This document shows, piece by piece, positions 36,819 to 49,248 of a stretch of 64,000 bases of DNA. The notes under the pieces were generated by a model. It ran no database searches. It was given only the letters and a program-made list of their open reading frames with translations, and had not been told where the DNA came from. Made by a program: the position numbers and the translations under genes. Source of the stretch: Pseudorhodoplanes sp. (GTDB lineage: Bacteria; Pseudomonadota; Alphaproteobacteria; Rhizobiales; Xanthobacteraceae). Numbering within the stretch: position 1 is the stretch's first letter; each line of letters opens with the position of its first letter. The DNA lies in NCBI GenBank assembly GCA_019187085.1, contig JABARS010000014.1, forward strand, positions 1 to 64,000. Direction: 5' to 3'.

Positions 36819-37666
36819 GCTGCGCCCGCCTCGGATTTTGCAAGCCTGTCGAACGCGATCAGCGTGCGAAGGAGCCCTTCAAGCTCCTTCAGCGGGACCA
36901 TGTTCGGCCCGTCGGAAGGCGCCTTGTCCGGGTCCTGATGGGTCTCGATGAACACGCCGGCAACCCCGACGGCGACGGCCGCCCGCGCGAGGACCGGAAC
37001 GAACTCGCGCTGTCCGCCCGATGAGGTACCCTGCCCGCCCGGCTGCTGCACCGAATGGGTGGCGTCGAAAATGACCGGCGCGCCGGTGGCCGCAAGTTGC
37101 GGCAAAGCGCGCATGTCAGTGACCAGCGTGTTGTAGCCGAACGACACGCCGCGCTCCGTCACAAGAACGTTCGCATTGCCGGCGCCGGTGATCTTCTCGA
37201 CCACGTTCTTCATATCCCAGGGTGCGAGGAACTGGCCTTTCTTGACGTTGATCGCGCGGCTCGTCTGCGCAGCCGCGATCAGCAGATCGGTCTGGCGGCA
37301 AAGGAAAGCCGGAATCTGCAGGATATCGACCGCCTCGGCGACCGGCGCGCATTGGGCGGCGTCGTGCACGTCGGTCAGCACCGGCAGCCCGAGACTGGAG
37401 CGGATTTCGGCGAAGATCGGCAGAGCGGCGTCCAGCCCGACCCCGCGCGCGCCCTTGGCGCTGGTGCGGTTCGCCTTGTCGAACGAGGACTTGAACACAA
37501 GACCGATCTTGAGCCGGCCGGCGATCTCCCTCAGGGCGCCGGCCATTTCGAGCGCGTGGGCGCGGCTTTCGAGCGCGCAGGGGCCGGCGATCAGCGACAG
37601 CGGCAAAGCATTGCCGAAGCGGACCGCGCCGACGGTGACGACGGGATTGGGGCGGGAGACGTTCAT
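36815..37666 (-). CDS. kdsA: KDO-8-phosphate synthase
   Basis: 283-residue aldolase condensing arabinose-5-phosphate with PEP for lipid A-linked KDO. Blocks [60 protein letters not shown] and [12 protein letters not shown] are all present; the Cys in AGPCALES is one hallmark of metal-dependent enzymes, while AFLCRQTDL is common to all. Start ATG 37666 is the family start. guaD lies 49 bases upstream on the same strand. Confidence 0.97.
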   Translation of the reverse strand: MNVSRPNPVVTVGAVRFGNALPLSLIAGPCALESRAHALEMAGALREIAGRLKIGLVFKSSFDKANRTSAKGARGVGLDAALPIFAEIRSSLGLPVLTDVHDAAQCAPVAEAVDILQIPAFLCRQTDLLIAAAQTSRAINVKKGQFLAPWDMKNVVEKITGAGNANVLVTERGVSFGYNTLVTDMRALPQLAATGAPVIFDATHSVQQPGGQGTSSGGQREFVPVLARAAVAVGVAGVFIETHQDPDKAPSDGPNMVPLKELEGLLRTLIAFDRLAKSEAGAA

Positions 37667-37715
37667 TGCAATCGTGACCTGTGCGGGCGGACCATGCGAC
37701 GCGGCGGCCTGCGGG

Positions 37716-39032
37716 TCAACGGTCGCCCGGCCGGTCCCGCTCATGGACCGGGGAGCCCGCGACATAGGTGGCGCGCACGCAGCGGTCGTCGCCAAGGGTC
37801 ATGAGCACGGCCAGCATCTCCTCGATGCCGGCCGCGCGCGCGGTGCGAAAGGCAAGCAGCGGCGTTGCGCGGGGGTCGAGCACGACGCAATCGGCATCCT
37901 TGCCGGACGCGAACGTACCGATCCGGTCGGCGAGATCGAGCGCCCGCGCGCCGCCAAGCGTCGCGAGGTAAAACGCCTCGATCGCATCGATCGGCTCGCC
38001 GACCATCTGCGACACCTTGTAGGCCTCGCCCATGGTGGCCAGAAGCGAGAAGCTCGTGCCCGCTCCGATATCGGTTCCAAGCCCGACCTGCACCGGGCGG
38101 CGCGGATCGCGCACATGGCGCATGCGGAACAGCCCGCTGCCGAGGAACAGGTTCGAGGTCGGGCAATGCGACAGCGCGGTTCCGGTTTCGTGACAGCGGC
38201 ACAAAGCCGGCTCGTCGAGGTGAACCCCGTGCGCCAGCACCGCGCGCCGGCCGGTCAGCCCGTAATGCGCGTAGACGTCGAGATAATTGACGCGCTCCGG
38301 AAACAGTTCGCGCACCCAGGCGATCTCGTTCCGGTTCTCGGCGATGTGCGTGTGCAGATGCACGTCGGGATATTCGCCCCATAGTGCGCCGGCGAGTTCG
38401 AGCTGTTCGGGCGAACTGGTGGCGGCAAAGCGCGGCGTGATGGCATAGCGGCAGCGCCCGTTGCGGTGCCATTTGCGCAGCAGCGCCTTGGACTGGTCGT
38501 AGCCGGTTTGTGCGGTGTCGCGCAGCGGTTCGGGGGCGTTGCGATCCATCAGCACCTTGCCCGCGATCAGCAGCATGTTGCGCCTTGCTGCCTGCTCGAA
38601 AATAGCATCGACCGATCCCGGGTGCACCGAGCAGAAGACGAGCGCGGTGGTGGTGCCGTGGCGAAGCAGTTCGTCGCAAAAGGTCGAGGCCGTCCGCTTC
38701 GCCTCGTCGGGATCGGAAAACGCGATCTCGGCCGGAAATGTGTAGCGCTCCAGCCAGTCGAGAAGCTGGCGGCCCTGCGCGCCGATGATCCCGGTCTGCA
38801 CGTAATGGATATGCGTGTCGACGAAGCCCGGAACGATGAGGCAGTCGGAATAATCCGAAACCGCGCAGTCGTCTGGCAATTGCCCGCGAAGCGCGTGATA
38901 GGCGCCGACCGCGTCCACAATCCCGTCGCGGCAGATCAGGAGGCCGTCGCGCTCGTAACGCAAGGCGGTCGCGCCGGCCAGGAACGGGTCGTCGGTGCAA
39001 TAGGCCAGCGGGCCGCGCAGCGCCGTGATCAT
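37716..39032 (-). CDS. guaD: Guanine deaminase
   Basis: 438-residue zinc amidohydrolase converting guanine to xanthine. Metal ligands are in [17 protein letters not shown] (HxH), [16 protein letters not shown] and [12 protein letters not shown]; the [21 protein letters not shown] block is specific to guanine deaminases. It overlaps the upstream VOC gene by four bases (ATGA), so the two are co-translated, and precedes kdsA. No xanthine dehydrogenase or uric acid genes are present nearby. Confidence 0.94.
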   Translation of the reverse strand: MITALRGPLAYCTDDPFLAGATALRYERDGLLICRDGIVDAVGAYHALRGQLPDDCAVSDYSDCLIVPGFVDTHIHYVQTGIIGAQGRQLLDWLERYTFPAEIAFSDPDEAKRTASTFCDELLRHGTTTALVFCSVHPGSVDAIFEQAARRNMLLIAGKVLMDRNAPEPLRDTAQTGYDQSKALLRKWHRNGRCRYAITPRFAATSSPEQLELAGALWGEYPDVHLHTHIAENRNEIAWVRELFPERVNYLDVYAHYGLTGRRAVLAHGVHLDEPALCRCHETGTALSHCPTSNLFLGSGLFRMRHVRDPRRPVQVGLGTDIGAGTSFSLLATMGEAYKVSQMVGEPIDAIEAFYLATLGGARALDLADRIGTFASGKDADCVVLDPRATPLLAFRTARAAGIEEMLAVLMTLGDDRCVRATYVAGSPVHERDRPGDR

Positions 39033-39892
39033 GCCGGTTCGAAGACGATGGTCGCGCCGAGCGCTTCGCCGGCGGAAACGACCAATCGTCCCATATGTTC
39101 GGCAAAGGCAACGTCGCCCGCGGTCAGCGCCTCCCGGCAGGCACCGAGATCGCGGGTCCTGAAGCGCATCGCAGCGATCCGCAGGCCGCGATCGAGGGAC
39201 GGCGGGCGATGCCCGAAATGGCTCTCGTAGGCTTGCGGGTCCATGATCTGGATGTCCCCGCGCGGGGTGGCAGCCGACACGCCGCTCGACGTCGATTGCA
39301 GCGAGCGCACGCCCGAGAATGCCGACAGGAAGATGTGATAGTCAGACGGATTGTCGGCCACCAGCACGGCCGCGGCGATGGCGGTGACGCCGTTCGTGTG
39401 CTGCTGGAAGGCCGGATTCCAGAAATTTTCTGGGAAATGCTGCTGGCAGACGGCGAAGCCCGCATCGGCCGCAGGCGTGCAGCGCGCGAACGCGAGCGAG
39501 AATGCAACTTTGACCGCCGAGCCATCCGGCCGCCGCCCTTCGCGCTCGAAGCGCAGCACGTCGGAAGCGGCGATATCGACGGCGGCAAAGGCGTCCCGGT
39601 CGGCGGCGGCGTCGCGGCTTTCCAGAATCATCATCGCAAGACCGTCATGACGCTCGATGAAGGCCCCGTTGAAACGACCGAAGAACCGCGAGATGCCGTC
39701 CTCGCCGAGCTTGTCGGGCTCCGCGAGCGTGAGGATTTCGACGAAAAATCCCGGCGTTTGCAGGACGTGATTGTGGGTGCCCCAGGAATGCCGGTTGCGT
39801 GCCCCGACCGTGAATCCGAGTCGGCGGTAAAGGGCGGCGCCCGCGTCGAGGTCGCGGACCGCATGAACGAGGTGATCGAGGCCGCGTGCCAT
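39029..39892 (-). CDS. VOC family protein (glyoxalase-like domain)
   Basis: 287-residue protein with the glyoxalase-like pattern GLDHLVHAVRDLDAGAALYRRLGFTVG, then HSWGTHNHVLQTPGFFVEIL; the second half repeats a VOC-like module (AAVLVADNPSDY, LGACREALTAGDV). Such proteins are common companions of amidohydrolases in Rhizobiales, but no reaction can be assigned. Overlap with guaD suggests a shared purine-related or stress role. Confidence 0.85.
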   Translation of the reverse strand: MARGLDHLVHAVRDLDAGAALYRRLGFTVGARNRHSWGTHNHVLQTPGFFVEILTLAEPDKLGEDGISRFFGRFNGAFIERHDGLAMMILESRDAAADRDAFAAVDIAASDVLRFEREGRRPDGSAVKVAFSLAFARCTPAADAGFAVCQQHFPENFWNPAFQQHTNGVTAIAAAVLVADNPSDYHIFLSAFSGVRSLQSTSSGVSAATPRGDIQIMDPQAYESHFGHRPPSLDRGLRIAAMRFRTRDLGACREALTAGDVAFAEHMGRLVVSAGEALGATIVFEPA

Positions 39893-39913
39893 CGCCTATT
39901 GCGCCGATTGTGA

Positions 39914-41803
<1,890 letters not shown>

Positions 41804-41922
41804 GCGGCATACCGGCGGCCTGCCAAGTCGCTCGCGCTTCTCACGCTCCAGACGGCATGGGCGATTTGATCGCATTCGAGCGCCGCTGCGCGCGCGAATG
41901 CCGGCGTGGGCGCAAAGCCCCC

Positions 41923-41951
41923 CTGTCATTTGATCGAGACTGATCTATAAT
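41923..41951 (+). promoter_or_regulatory. Predicted sigma70-type promoter
   Basis: CTGTCA (41923-41928), a 17-base spacer and a perfect TATAAT (41946-41951) lie 76 bases upstream of the small exported-protein gene. A small hairpin CGTAG-N7-CTACG falls in the predicted leader. Confidence 0.6.
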
Positions 41952-42026
41952 TTGCCCGCAATACGTAGAAAGGACCTACGCGATAGGAACGGAATCATAA
42001 ACCCATTCTACTGACAGAGGGAAAGC

Positions 42027-42284
42027 ATGAAAGTCCTATACATCGGCACGATCATCGTTTTCACCGCGCTCGTTCCCATTGCGAGCGACGCCACCACCTC
42101 GCGGTCGTTCGGCGACTCTGCGATCAGCGCGAGCGGCGCAATCCGGATGGCGCAGGCAACGAAGACCACCAAGCCGCCGCAGAAGCCGAAAATGGAGCTC
42201 CCGAAGACGTCAACTCCTACCAACACGAAGCCGAGCACCGTTATCCCGAAGAACCCGAACACCGGCTCGAAGCCGAAGCCCTGA
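42027..42284 (+). CDS. Small exported Lys/Pro/Thr-rich protein
   Basis: 85-residue protein with a signal peptide (MKVLYIGTIIVFTALVPIAS, cleavage probably near residue 23) and a mature part that is low-complexity: Lys, Pro, Thr and Asn dominate from residue 45 to the end (TKTTKPPQKPKMELPKTS, then NTKPSTVIPKNPNTGSKPKP). No Cys and no lipobox. GAGGGAAAGC precedes ATG 42027 and a good promoter lies upstream, so expression is credible. No family recognised; basic extended secreted peptides often bind cell-wall or surface polymers, but this is conjecture. Confidence 0.7.
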   Translation: MKVLYIGTIIVFTALVPIASDATTSRSFGDSAISASGAIRMAQATKTTKPPQKPKMELPKTSTPTNTKPSTVIPKNPNTGSKPKP

Positions 42285-42451
42285 TCGCGCAGGCCGTTGT
42301 GCCATGCGCAATCGCGCCAGACGACCGCGGTTCCGGTAAATCAATGGCGTCAGCGTTCGTTACCGGACGCGCGCTCTTTTGCGTGCAAACGTGCGGCACA
42401 CGGCCGTTCGATCGGGATATTCCGATACGCTACACTTATTCTGTGAGTCGA

Positions 42452-42470
42452 GGCGGCCATGGTGGCCGCC
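42452..42470. promoter_or_regulatory. Hairpin in the gap before the outer-membrane protein gene
   Basis: GGCGGCCA-TGG-TGGCCGCC is a perfect 8-bp stem in the 254-base gap 42285-42538. It lacks a T tract, and may end the upstream transcript or sit in the leader of the next gene. Nothing else is recognised in the gap. Confidence 0.4.
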
Positions 42471-42538
42471 CCGGCTCGTTGCGATAAAATCTCGCGGCTT
42501 AATGGATAACAAAAGGGCGGTAACTGGCGGGGGCGACA

Positions 42539-43825
42539 TTGAAGGTGAAGAACCAGCGGGACGCCGGGTTGAGGACATTGTGCGCGAGCCTTGTCGCGGC
42601 GTGCCCGTTCTACCTGACCAACGGCGCATCCGCGCAGGATACTTCGGCCTGGACCACCGTGCTCGATTTCGAGACGCGCTATTTTTCGTGGGAGCGCACC
42701 AAAGGAAACTGGCCTGGCCAGCCGCGTCAGAACGGAACGCAGAGCTATACCCCGTTCTCGCTGCAAACCACCGGGACGCCGGCCGACAACTGGAAATTCG
42801 AGTTTCTGGCGCGCGGCGGCTATGTCGGTACCACCCGCTCTGCGCTTCCGTTTGCGCCACCTTTCGGCGTGCCGTATTCCACGGGCACGGTCGCGACCGC
42901 GACCGACACGCTGCTCACCGGGACCGTCACGTATCTCGGTTTTAGCGGCTGGCAACCCTTCTATACCTTGAGCCTGAACCTGCCGACTGGGGAGACCGTG
43001 CTGCTCGGCAAGAAGGGCATCGCACGCACCGATCCGGATCTCGTCGACATTCCGGCTTTCGGCGAAGGCTTCAACCACGAGCATACCGTCGGCGCCAATG
43101 TTCCGATCACGTCCGACATCGTAGCGTCGTTCAGCGTCGGCTACACCGAAAAGGGCGCGTATAATCGCGAGGTCGGCGACATTTCGACGCTCAACGGCGC
43201 CGTGCTCCCCTTCGATCGCGTCGAACACGGCAACACCACCGCATTCAGCGCCAATGTTGCCGGCAATGTCGGACAACTCGGATTCTATGTGTCTGGCGCC
43301 GTGACGCTTTCGGAGCCGGACCGGGTTAACAGCGTCGATGTTTTCAAAAGCGGGCGCAACTATTTTCTCGCCGGCAACCTGACATGGCGCTGGGACGAAA
43401 TGTGGACATCGGCGGTCACGGCCTCCTACGTTCACACGGACAAGCTCTATCTCGCAGACCCAACGTCCGGCGCACTCCTGCTCGAGCCTTTCAACTCAAA
43501 TTCCAACCTGGTGCGGGTCGAGTTTGCACAGACGCTTGCCTGGCAATCGTTTACGTTCAGCGGGAACGTCGCCTATATGCGTCGCGACGCGAACGAATAT
43601 GTGCCGACGGCGCAGTCATTCGTGCCCGCGAAAACGAAATGGTCGGTCGGCGGCGGCGTGAAATACGCCGCGAATTCGAGATGGACCCTCTCGGCGCGTG
43701 CCGAGCGGTTCTGGATCGATGAATATCCCAAGCCCGACTTCGACCCGTTTATCGGCTTTGTGAGTGGACTGCCAATGAGCTATGTCGGCACGATGATCGC
43801 AGCCGGCGTGACGATGACATTCTGA
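42539..43825 (+). CDS. Predicted outer-membrane beta-barrel protein, unknown family
   Basis: 428-residue protein with a signal peptide (hydrophobic ASLVAACPFYLTNGASA, cleavage before QDTS) and a mature sequence of alternating polar/hydrophobic strands rich in Thr, Ser, Gly, Tyr and Trp, ending in Phe (GVTMTF), the usual barrel-insertion signal. Blocks LNLPTGETVLLGKKGIARTD and FGEGFNHEHTVGANVPIT look like conserved core strands. The frame begins with TTG 42539 preceded by GGCGGGGG; GTG 42545 is the alternative. It is followed 10 bases later by a second exported protein. I do not recognise the family; a transport or adhesion barrel is possible. Confidence 0.8.
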   Translation: MKVKNQRDAGLRTLCASLVAACPFYLTNGASAQDTSAWTTVLDFETRYFSWERTKGNWPGQPRQNGTQSYTPFSLQTTGTPADNWKFEFLARGGYVGTTRSALPFAPPFGVPYSTGTVATATDTLLTGTVTYLGFSGWQPFYTLSLNLPTGETVLLGKKGIARTDPDLVDIPAFGEGFNHEHTVGANVPITSDIVASFSVGYTEKGAYNREVGDISTLNGAVLPFDRVEHGNTTAFSANVAGNVGQLGFYVSGAVTLSEPDRVNSVDVFKSGRNYFLAGNLTWRWDEMWTSAVTASYVHTDKLYLADPTSGALLLEPFNSNSNLVRVEFAQTLAWQSFTFSGNVAYMRRDANEYVPTAQSFVPAKTKWSVGGGVKYAANSRWTLSARAERFWIDEYPKPDFDPFIGFVSGLPMSYVGTMIAAGVTMTF

Positions 43826-43835
43826 GGAGACGGCA

Positions 43836-44171
43836 ATGAGATACGTCAAGACTGGTTGCGTCACCTCGCTGTTCTGGCTCGTACTCATCGTGCCGTCGCT
43901 GGCGCAAAATACTGTCCGCTGCACCGCCGGCACCGTCGGCGGCAAATGTGTCAATCCTGGCGTCGCCACCACGGCGCAGCAGCTCTCGCGCCTGACGGTC
44001 TTCGGTGCATCGCGCTACGTCCTGCCGCTTTCGCCGAGCCAGGAAGCAGCCCACGCCGATCCGCTGCTCCAAAGCGACAAGCGACAACCGAAATTCGGGC
44101 TTGACGCCACCGGTGGCGGCGCGCTCTCCGGCGCCGGCAGCCCGAACTTCGTTTATGGCGCCTGGAATTAG
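43836..44171 (+). CDS. Small exported protein coupled to the barrel gene
   Basis: 111-residue protein with a signal peptide (VTSLFWLVLIVPSLA, cleavage before QNTV), leaving about 88 residues. Two Cys (VRCTAGTVGGKCVNPG) nine residues apart could form a disulfide. GGAGA precedes ATG 43836, and the gene starts 10 bases after the barrel gene, so the pair is almost surely co-transcribed. No family recognised. Confidence 0.72.
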   Translation: MRYVKTGCVTSLFWLVLIVPSLAQNTVRCTAGTVGGKCVNPGVATTAQQLSRLTVFGASRYVLPLSPSQEAAHADPLLQSDKRQPKFGLDATGGGALSGAGSPNFVYGAWN

Positions 44172-44211
44172 GCTCGGCGGATGTTCGCCGAAGCCAAATG
44201 CGGCTGTTGAC

Positions 44212-45852
<1,641 letters not shown>

Positions 45853-45909
45853 CTAACCTACCGGTCTCGATTCGACGAGGCTTCCGCCGTTGCGACGGGC
45901 CCCTATCCC

Positions 45910-45939
45910 AAAAATTCGAAGGGCCGGTTTCCCGGCCCT
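45910..45939 (-). terminator. Probable terminator of secG
   Basis: On the minus strand an 8-bp stem AGGGCCGG-GAAA-CCGGCCCT is followed after five bases by TTTTT. It lies 9 bases beyond the secG stop and before pyrG, so pyrG may have its own promoter or depend on read-through. Confidence 0.6.
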
Positions 45940-45947
45940 CCGACGTC

Positions 45948-46328
45948 CTATTGCGAACGCGGCACCTGCGGCCCTTGCGGGGCCGGAGGCTGGCCTTGCT
46001 GGCGCAACTGGTCGAGAACGCCGCCGCTGCCGGTCCCCAGAGGCGCGGTCGGCAGGCTGCCGGGCGCGCCCGACGGTGCGCCCGTACCGAGAATGGAGCT
46101 CGGCCGCCGGTCGTAGCCGGCCACGATCGACAGGATGAGGCTTGTGACGAAGAAGGCTGTCGCCAGAATGGCCGTGGTCCGCGACAACAGATTGGTGGTG
46201 CCGCGCGTCGACATGAAGCCGCCGCCCCCTCCCATGCCGAGCCCGCCGCCTTCGGAGCGCTGCAGCAGGACGAGCCCGACAAGGGCAAGCACGATCATGA
46301 GATGGATGACGATAACGACGGTATGCAT
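45948..46328 (-). CDS. secG: Protein translocase subunit SecG
   Basis: 126-residue inner-membrane Sec accessory subunit. Two transmembrane helices (VVIVIHLMIVLALVGLVLL and TAILATAFFVTSLILSIVAGY) flank the Gly-rich cytoplasmic loop RSEGGGLGMGGGGGF. The C-terminal Pro/Gln/Gly extension is typical of alphaproteobacteria. ATG 46328 gives MHTVVIVIH. Confidence 0.95.
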   Translation of the reverse strand: MHTVVIVIHLMIVLALVGLVLLQRSEGGGLGMGGGGGFMSTRGTTNLLSRTTAILATAFFVTSLILSIVAGYDRRPSSILGTGAPSGAPGSLPTAPLGTGSGGVLDQLRQQGQPPAPQGPQVPRSQ

Positions 46329-46440
46329 GGCCAAAATCCGGTCGCGGCGGCGCTGGAAGCCTACGTCCTTCAACCGCTGATATAGGAAGTCGGGCGGCTC
46401 TGTACACGATCCGGGGCGCGATTTCCACCCCGGCGGAATG

Positions 46441-47193
46441 TCAGGCGTAGGCCGCCGCAATTCCCAGAAAATCCGTTGCTTTCAGGCTCGCGCCACCGAC
46501 CAGGGCGCCGTTCACATTCGGCACCGAGAGCAATTCCCGGGCGTTCGACGGCTTCACCGAGCCGCCATAGAGAATCCGGATGTCCGCCCCGGCCGTGTCG
46601 CGCTTGGTCAGGAATTGGCGGATGAAGGCGTGGACCTCCTCGACATCGGCGGGCCCGGGTGTAATGCCCGTTCCTATCGCCCAGACCGGCTCGTAGGCGA
46701 CCACGAGACCTTTGGGGTCGAGCCGGTCCGGCAGCGATCCACCGAGCTGGCGCTCCAGCCGCGACAGGGTCGCGCCCGCATCGCGTTCCTGCTTGGTTTC
46801 GCCGATACACAGGATCGCCGTGAGGCCGGCACGCGCCGCGGCCATCGCCTTGGCCCTGACCGCCTCATCGGTCTCCTGATGGCAGGTGCGGCGTTCCGAA
46901 TGACCGACAATTACAGCCTGGGCGCCGCAATCGGCGATCATCTCGGCGGCAATGTCGCCGGTAAACGCACCGGACGCCTCGGCATGGCAGTCCTGCGCGC
47001 CGACAAGGACGGGCGTGCCCTTGGCACTGGCGGCAAAGCGGGCCAGCAGTGTCGTCGGCGGACAAATCATCAGATCGGTCCTGGCTGCGATTCCCGTCGC
47101 GCCCGCGATGATGGCGTCCAGTTCGCCCTGGGAGGCGGACAGCCCGTTCATTTTCCAGTTGCCTGCGACCAGCGGACGCGGTGTGCTTGCCAT
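46441..47193 (-). CDS. tpiA: Triosephosphate isomerase
   Basis: 250-residue TIM-barrel glycolytic enzyme. GNWKMNG, the catalytic His in VIVGHSERR and the catalytic Glu in [13 protein letters not shown] are intact, as is the phosphate loop [17 protein letters not shown] precedes the ATG. It is divergent from ppiD across 146 bases. Confidence 0.98.
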   Translation of the reverse strand: MASTPRPLVAGNWKMNGLSASQGELDAIIAGATGIAARTDLMICPPTTLLARFAASAKGTPVLVGAQDCHAEASGAFTGDIAAEMIADCGAQAVIVGHSERRTCHQETDEAVRAKAMAAARAGLTAILCIGETKQERDAGATLSRLERQLGGSLPDRLDPKGLVVAYEPVWAIGTGITPGPADVEEVHAFIRQFLTKRDTAGADIRILYGGSVKPSNARELLSVPNVNGALVGGASLKATDFLGIAAAYA

Positions 47194-47339
47194 GTCAGCT
47201 CCTCATTCCCGGCTCAACGATGCTGCGGTTAGCAAACGGGCCGCCCCGATGCCAGTGCTTCCGTCATATTGCGGTGCGCAACCAGCATCCTTATGATGCG
47301 CGCGATTTTGCCCTCCCCACAATGAGATAACGCAAGACC

Positions 47340-49244
47340 ATGCTTCGAGGTATCAGGACGGCCACGTCCAATTGGTTTGGACGTGTCATTACCGGAATTA
47401 TTCTTGGTCTGATCGCGATCAGCTTCGCGATCTGGGGCATCGGCGATATTTTTCGCGGGTTCGGGCAATCGACGGTCGCCTCGATCGGGCGCAGCGAAAT
47501 CACGATCGAGCAGTTCCGTACGACCTATAACGAACGTCTCCAGCAGCTTGCACGCCAGATCGGCCGCCCGGTCACACCCGATCAGGCGAATGCGCTCGGC
47601 CTGCCGCGGCAATTGCTCGGCCAGATGCTGGCCGAATACGCCCTCGACGAGGACGCGCGGCGCATGGGCCTGCGCTTGTCCGATGCCGATATCGCCAGGA
47701 AGATCATGGCGGACCCGACCTTCCGCGGCGCCAACGGCCAGTTCGACCGCGGCCGCTTTGACATGATCATCCGGCAGGCCGGCTATTCGGAGGCGCGTTT
47801 CGTCACCGAGCAGCGCAAGCTGCTGCTGCGCCGCGAGGTCGCCGAAACGCTCGCCGGCTCGATCGCGGTCCCGCAGACCACGGTTGCCGTCCAGTATCGT
47901 TTCGCCAACGAACAGCGCTCCATCGACTATGTCGTCTTCGATGCAAGCCAGGCCGGCGACATTCCCGAGCCGTCGGCCGACGAACTGACGCGCTATTTCA
48001 ACGACCGCAAGTCCGTCTTCCGTGCGCCGGAATATCGCACGCTGGACGTGTTCGTGCTCTCCCCGGACGACAGTGCGCGCGTCGCCGCGGTCTCCGACGA
48101 TGAAGCGCGCAAGGCCTATGCCGACCGGCGTAGCCGCTATGTCACTCCGGAACGGCGCGAGGTTCAGCAGATCCCCTTCCCGACGATCGAGGAAGCACGC
48201 GCCGCGGCCCAGAAGATCACCGCCGGCTCGACCTTCGAACAGATCGCGGCCGAGCGCAGCCTCAAGGACACCGACATCAATCTCGGCATGGTCACAAAGG
48301 CCGGCATGCTCGACGCGGCCGTGGCCGATGCCGCCTTCAAGCTTCCCGCCGGACAGGTGAGCGAGCCGGTACAAGGGCGCTTCGGTTCGGTGCTTGTGCG
48401 CGCGGTCAAGATCGAGCCGGAGAAAGTGCAGCCGTTCGAGGAAGTCGCCGACACCCTCAAACGCGAAATCGCGACGGAACGTGCGAAGACCGACATCACC
48501 GACCAGCACAACAAGATCGAGGACGAACGCGGCGCCGGCCATCCGCTCGCGGAAATCCTGCAGAAACTCGGGCACGCTCCGACCCGCATCGGCGCAGTCG
48601 ACCGTTCGGGACGCGGTCCCGACGGCCAGCCGGTAAAAGGCCTGCCGGCAAGCCCGGATCTGGTCGCGCGCGCATTCGGCTCGGACGTCGGGGTGGAGAA
48701 CGACGTTGTGCGGCTTCCGGGCGGCGGCTATGCATGGATCGAGGTGATGGCGGTGACACCCTCGCGCGAACGCACCCTCGACGAGGTGAAGGACCGCGTC
48801 GTGCAGCGCTGGCGCGACGACGAGATCGCAAAGCGTATCAAGGTCAAGGCCGACGCCTTCGCCGACAAGCTCAAGAATACAGGCTTTGCGGAAGCGGCCG
48901 CCTCGGCGGGCGCGCGGCAGCAATCGACCTGGGGGCTCAAGCGCGGCCAGACCAATGCGGCCGTTCCAGCAAAGATCGTCGATGAGGTGTTCCGCACCGC
49001 CAAGGACGGTATCGGCAATGTCGAAGGCGATCAGCCGACCACCCGCTTTGTGTTTCGCGTGACCGACGTGACCGTGCCCACGCTCGACCCGGCTTCCGAC
49101 GACAGCAAACGCGTCAGCGAACTCGTCCGTACCTCGCTGTTCGAGGAAGTGCTCGGGCAGTATGCGGCTTACCTGCAGGGCGAACTCGGCATGCAGGTCA
49201 ACGAGCGCGCGCTCAACCAGATTCTGACCGGAACGACGAACTGA
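47340..49244 (+). CDS. ppiD: Peptidyl-prolyl cis-trans isomerase PpiD-like
   Basis: 634-residue membrane-anchored periplasmic folding factor. One N-terminal helix (VITGIILGLIAISFAIWGIG) anchors a SurA-N-like chaperone domain (to about 250), followed by a parvulin domain (about 260-365, with RREVQQIPFPTIEEARAAAQ and KPLPAGQVSEP-like FKLPAGQVSEPVQGRFGSVL) and a long C-terminal chaperone part. The arrangement and length match PpiD. Only four bases separate it from trpE. Confidence 0.93.
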   Translation: MLRGIRTATSNWFGRVITGIILGLIAISFAIWGIGDIFRGFGQSTVASIGRSEITIEQFRTTYNERLQQLARQIGRPVTPDQANALGLPRQLLGQMLAEYALDEDARRMGLRLSDADIARKIMADPTFRGANGQFDRGRFDMIIRQAGYSEARFVTEQRKLLLRREVAETLAGSIAVPQTTVAVQYRFANEQRSIDYVVFDASQAGDIPEPSADELTRYFNDRKSVFRAPEYRTLDVFVLSPDDSARVAAVSDDEARKAYADRRSRYVTPERREVQQIPFPTIEEARAAAQKITAGSTFEQIAAERSLKDTDINLGMVTKAGMLDAAVADAAFKLPAGQVSEPVQGRFGSVLVRAVKIEPEKVQPFEEVADTLKREIATERAKTDITDQHNKIEDERGAGHPLAEILQKLGHAPTRIGAVDRSGRGPDGQPVKGLPASPDLVARAFGSDVGVENDVVRLPGGGYAWIEVMAVTPSRERTLDEVKDRVVQRWRDDEIAKRIKVKADAFADKLKNTGFAEAAASAGARQQSTWGLKRGQTNAAVPAKIVDEVFRTAKDGIGNVEGDQPTTRFVFRVTDVTVPTLDPASDDSKRVSELVRTSLFEEVLGQYAAYLQGELGMQVNERALNQILTGTTN

Positions 49245-49248
49245 ACCG

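Noticed and set aside
42299..42487. 62-codon plus-strand frame between the small exported protein and the barrel gene
   Set aside because: No ribosome site, no domain or signal peptide, and it contains the hairpin at 42452-42470; it is more likely non-coding.
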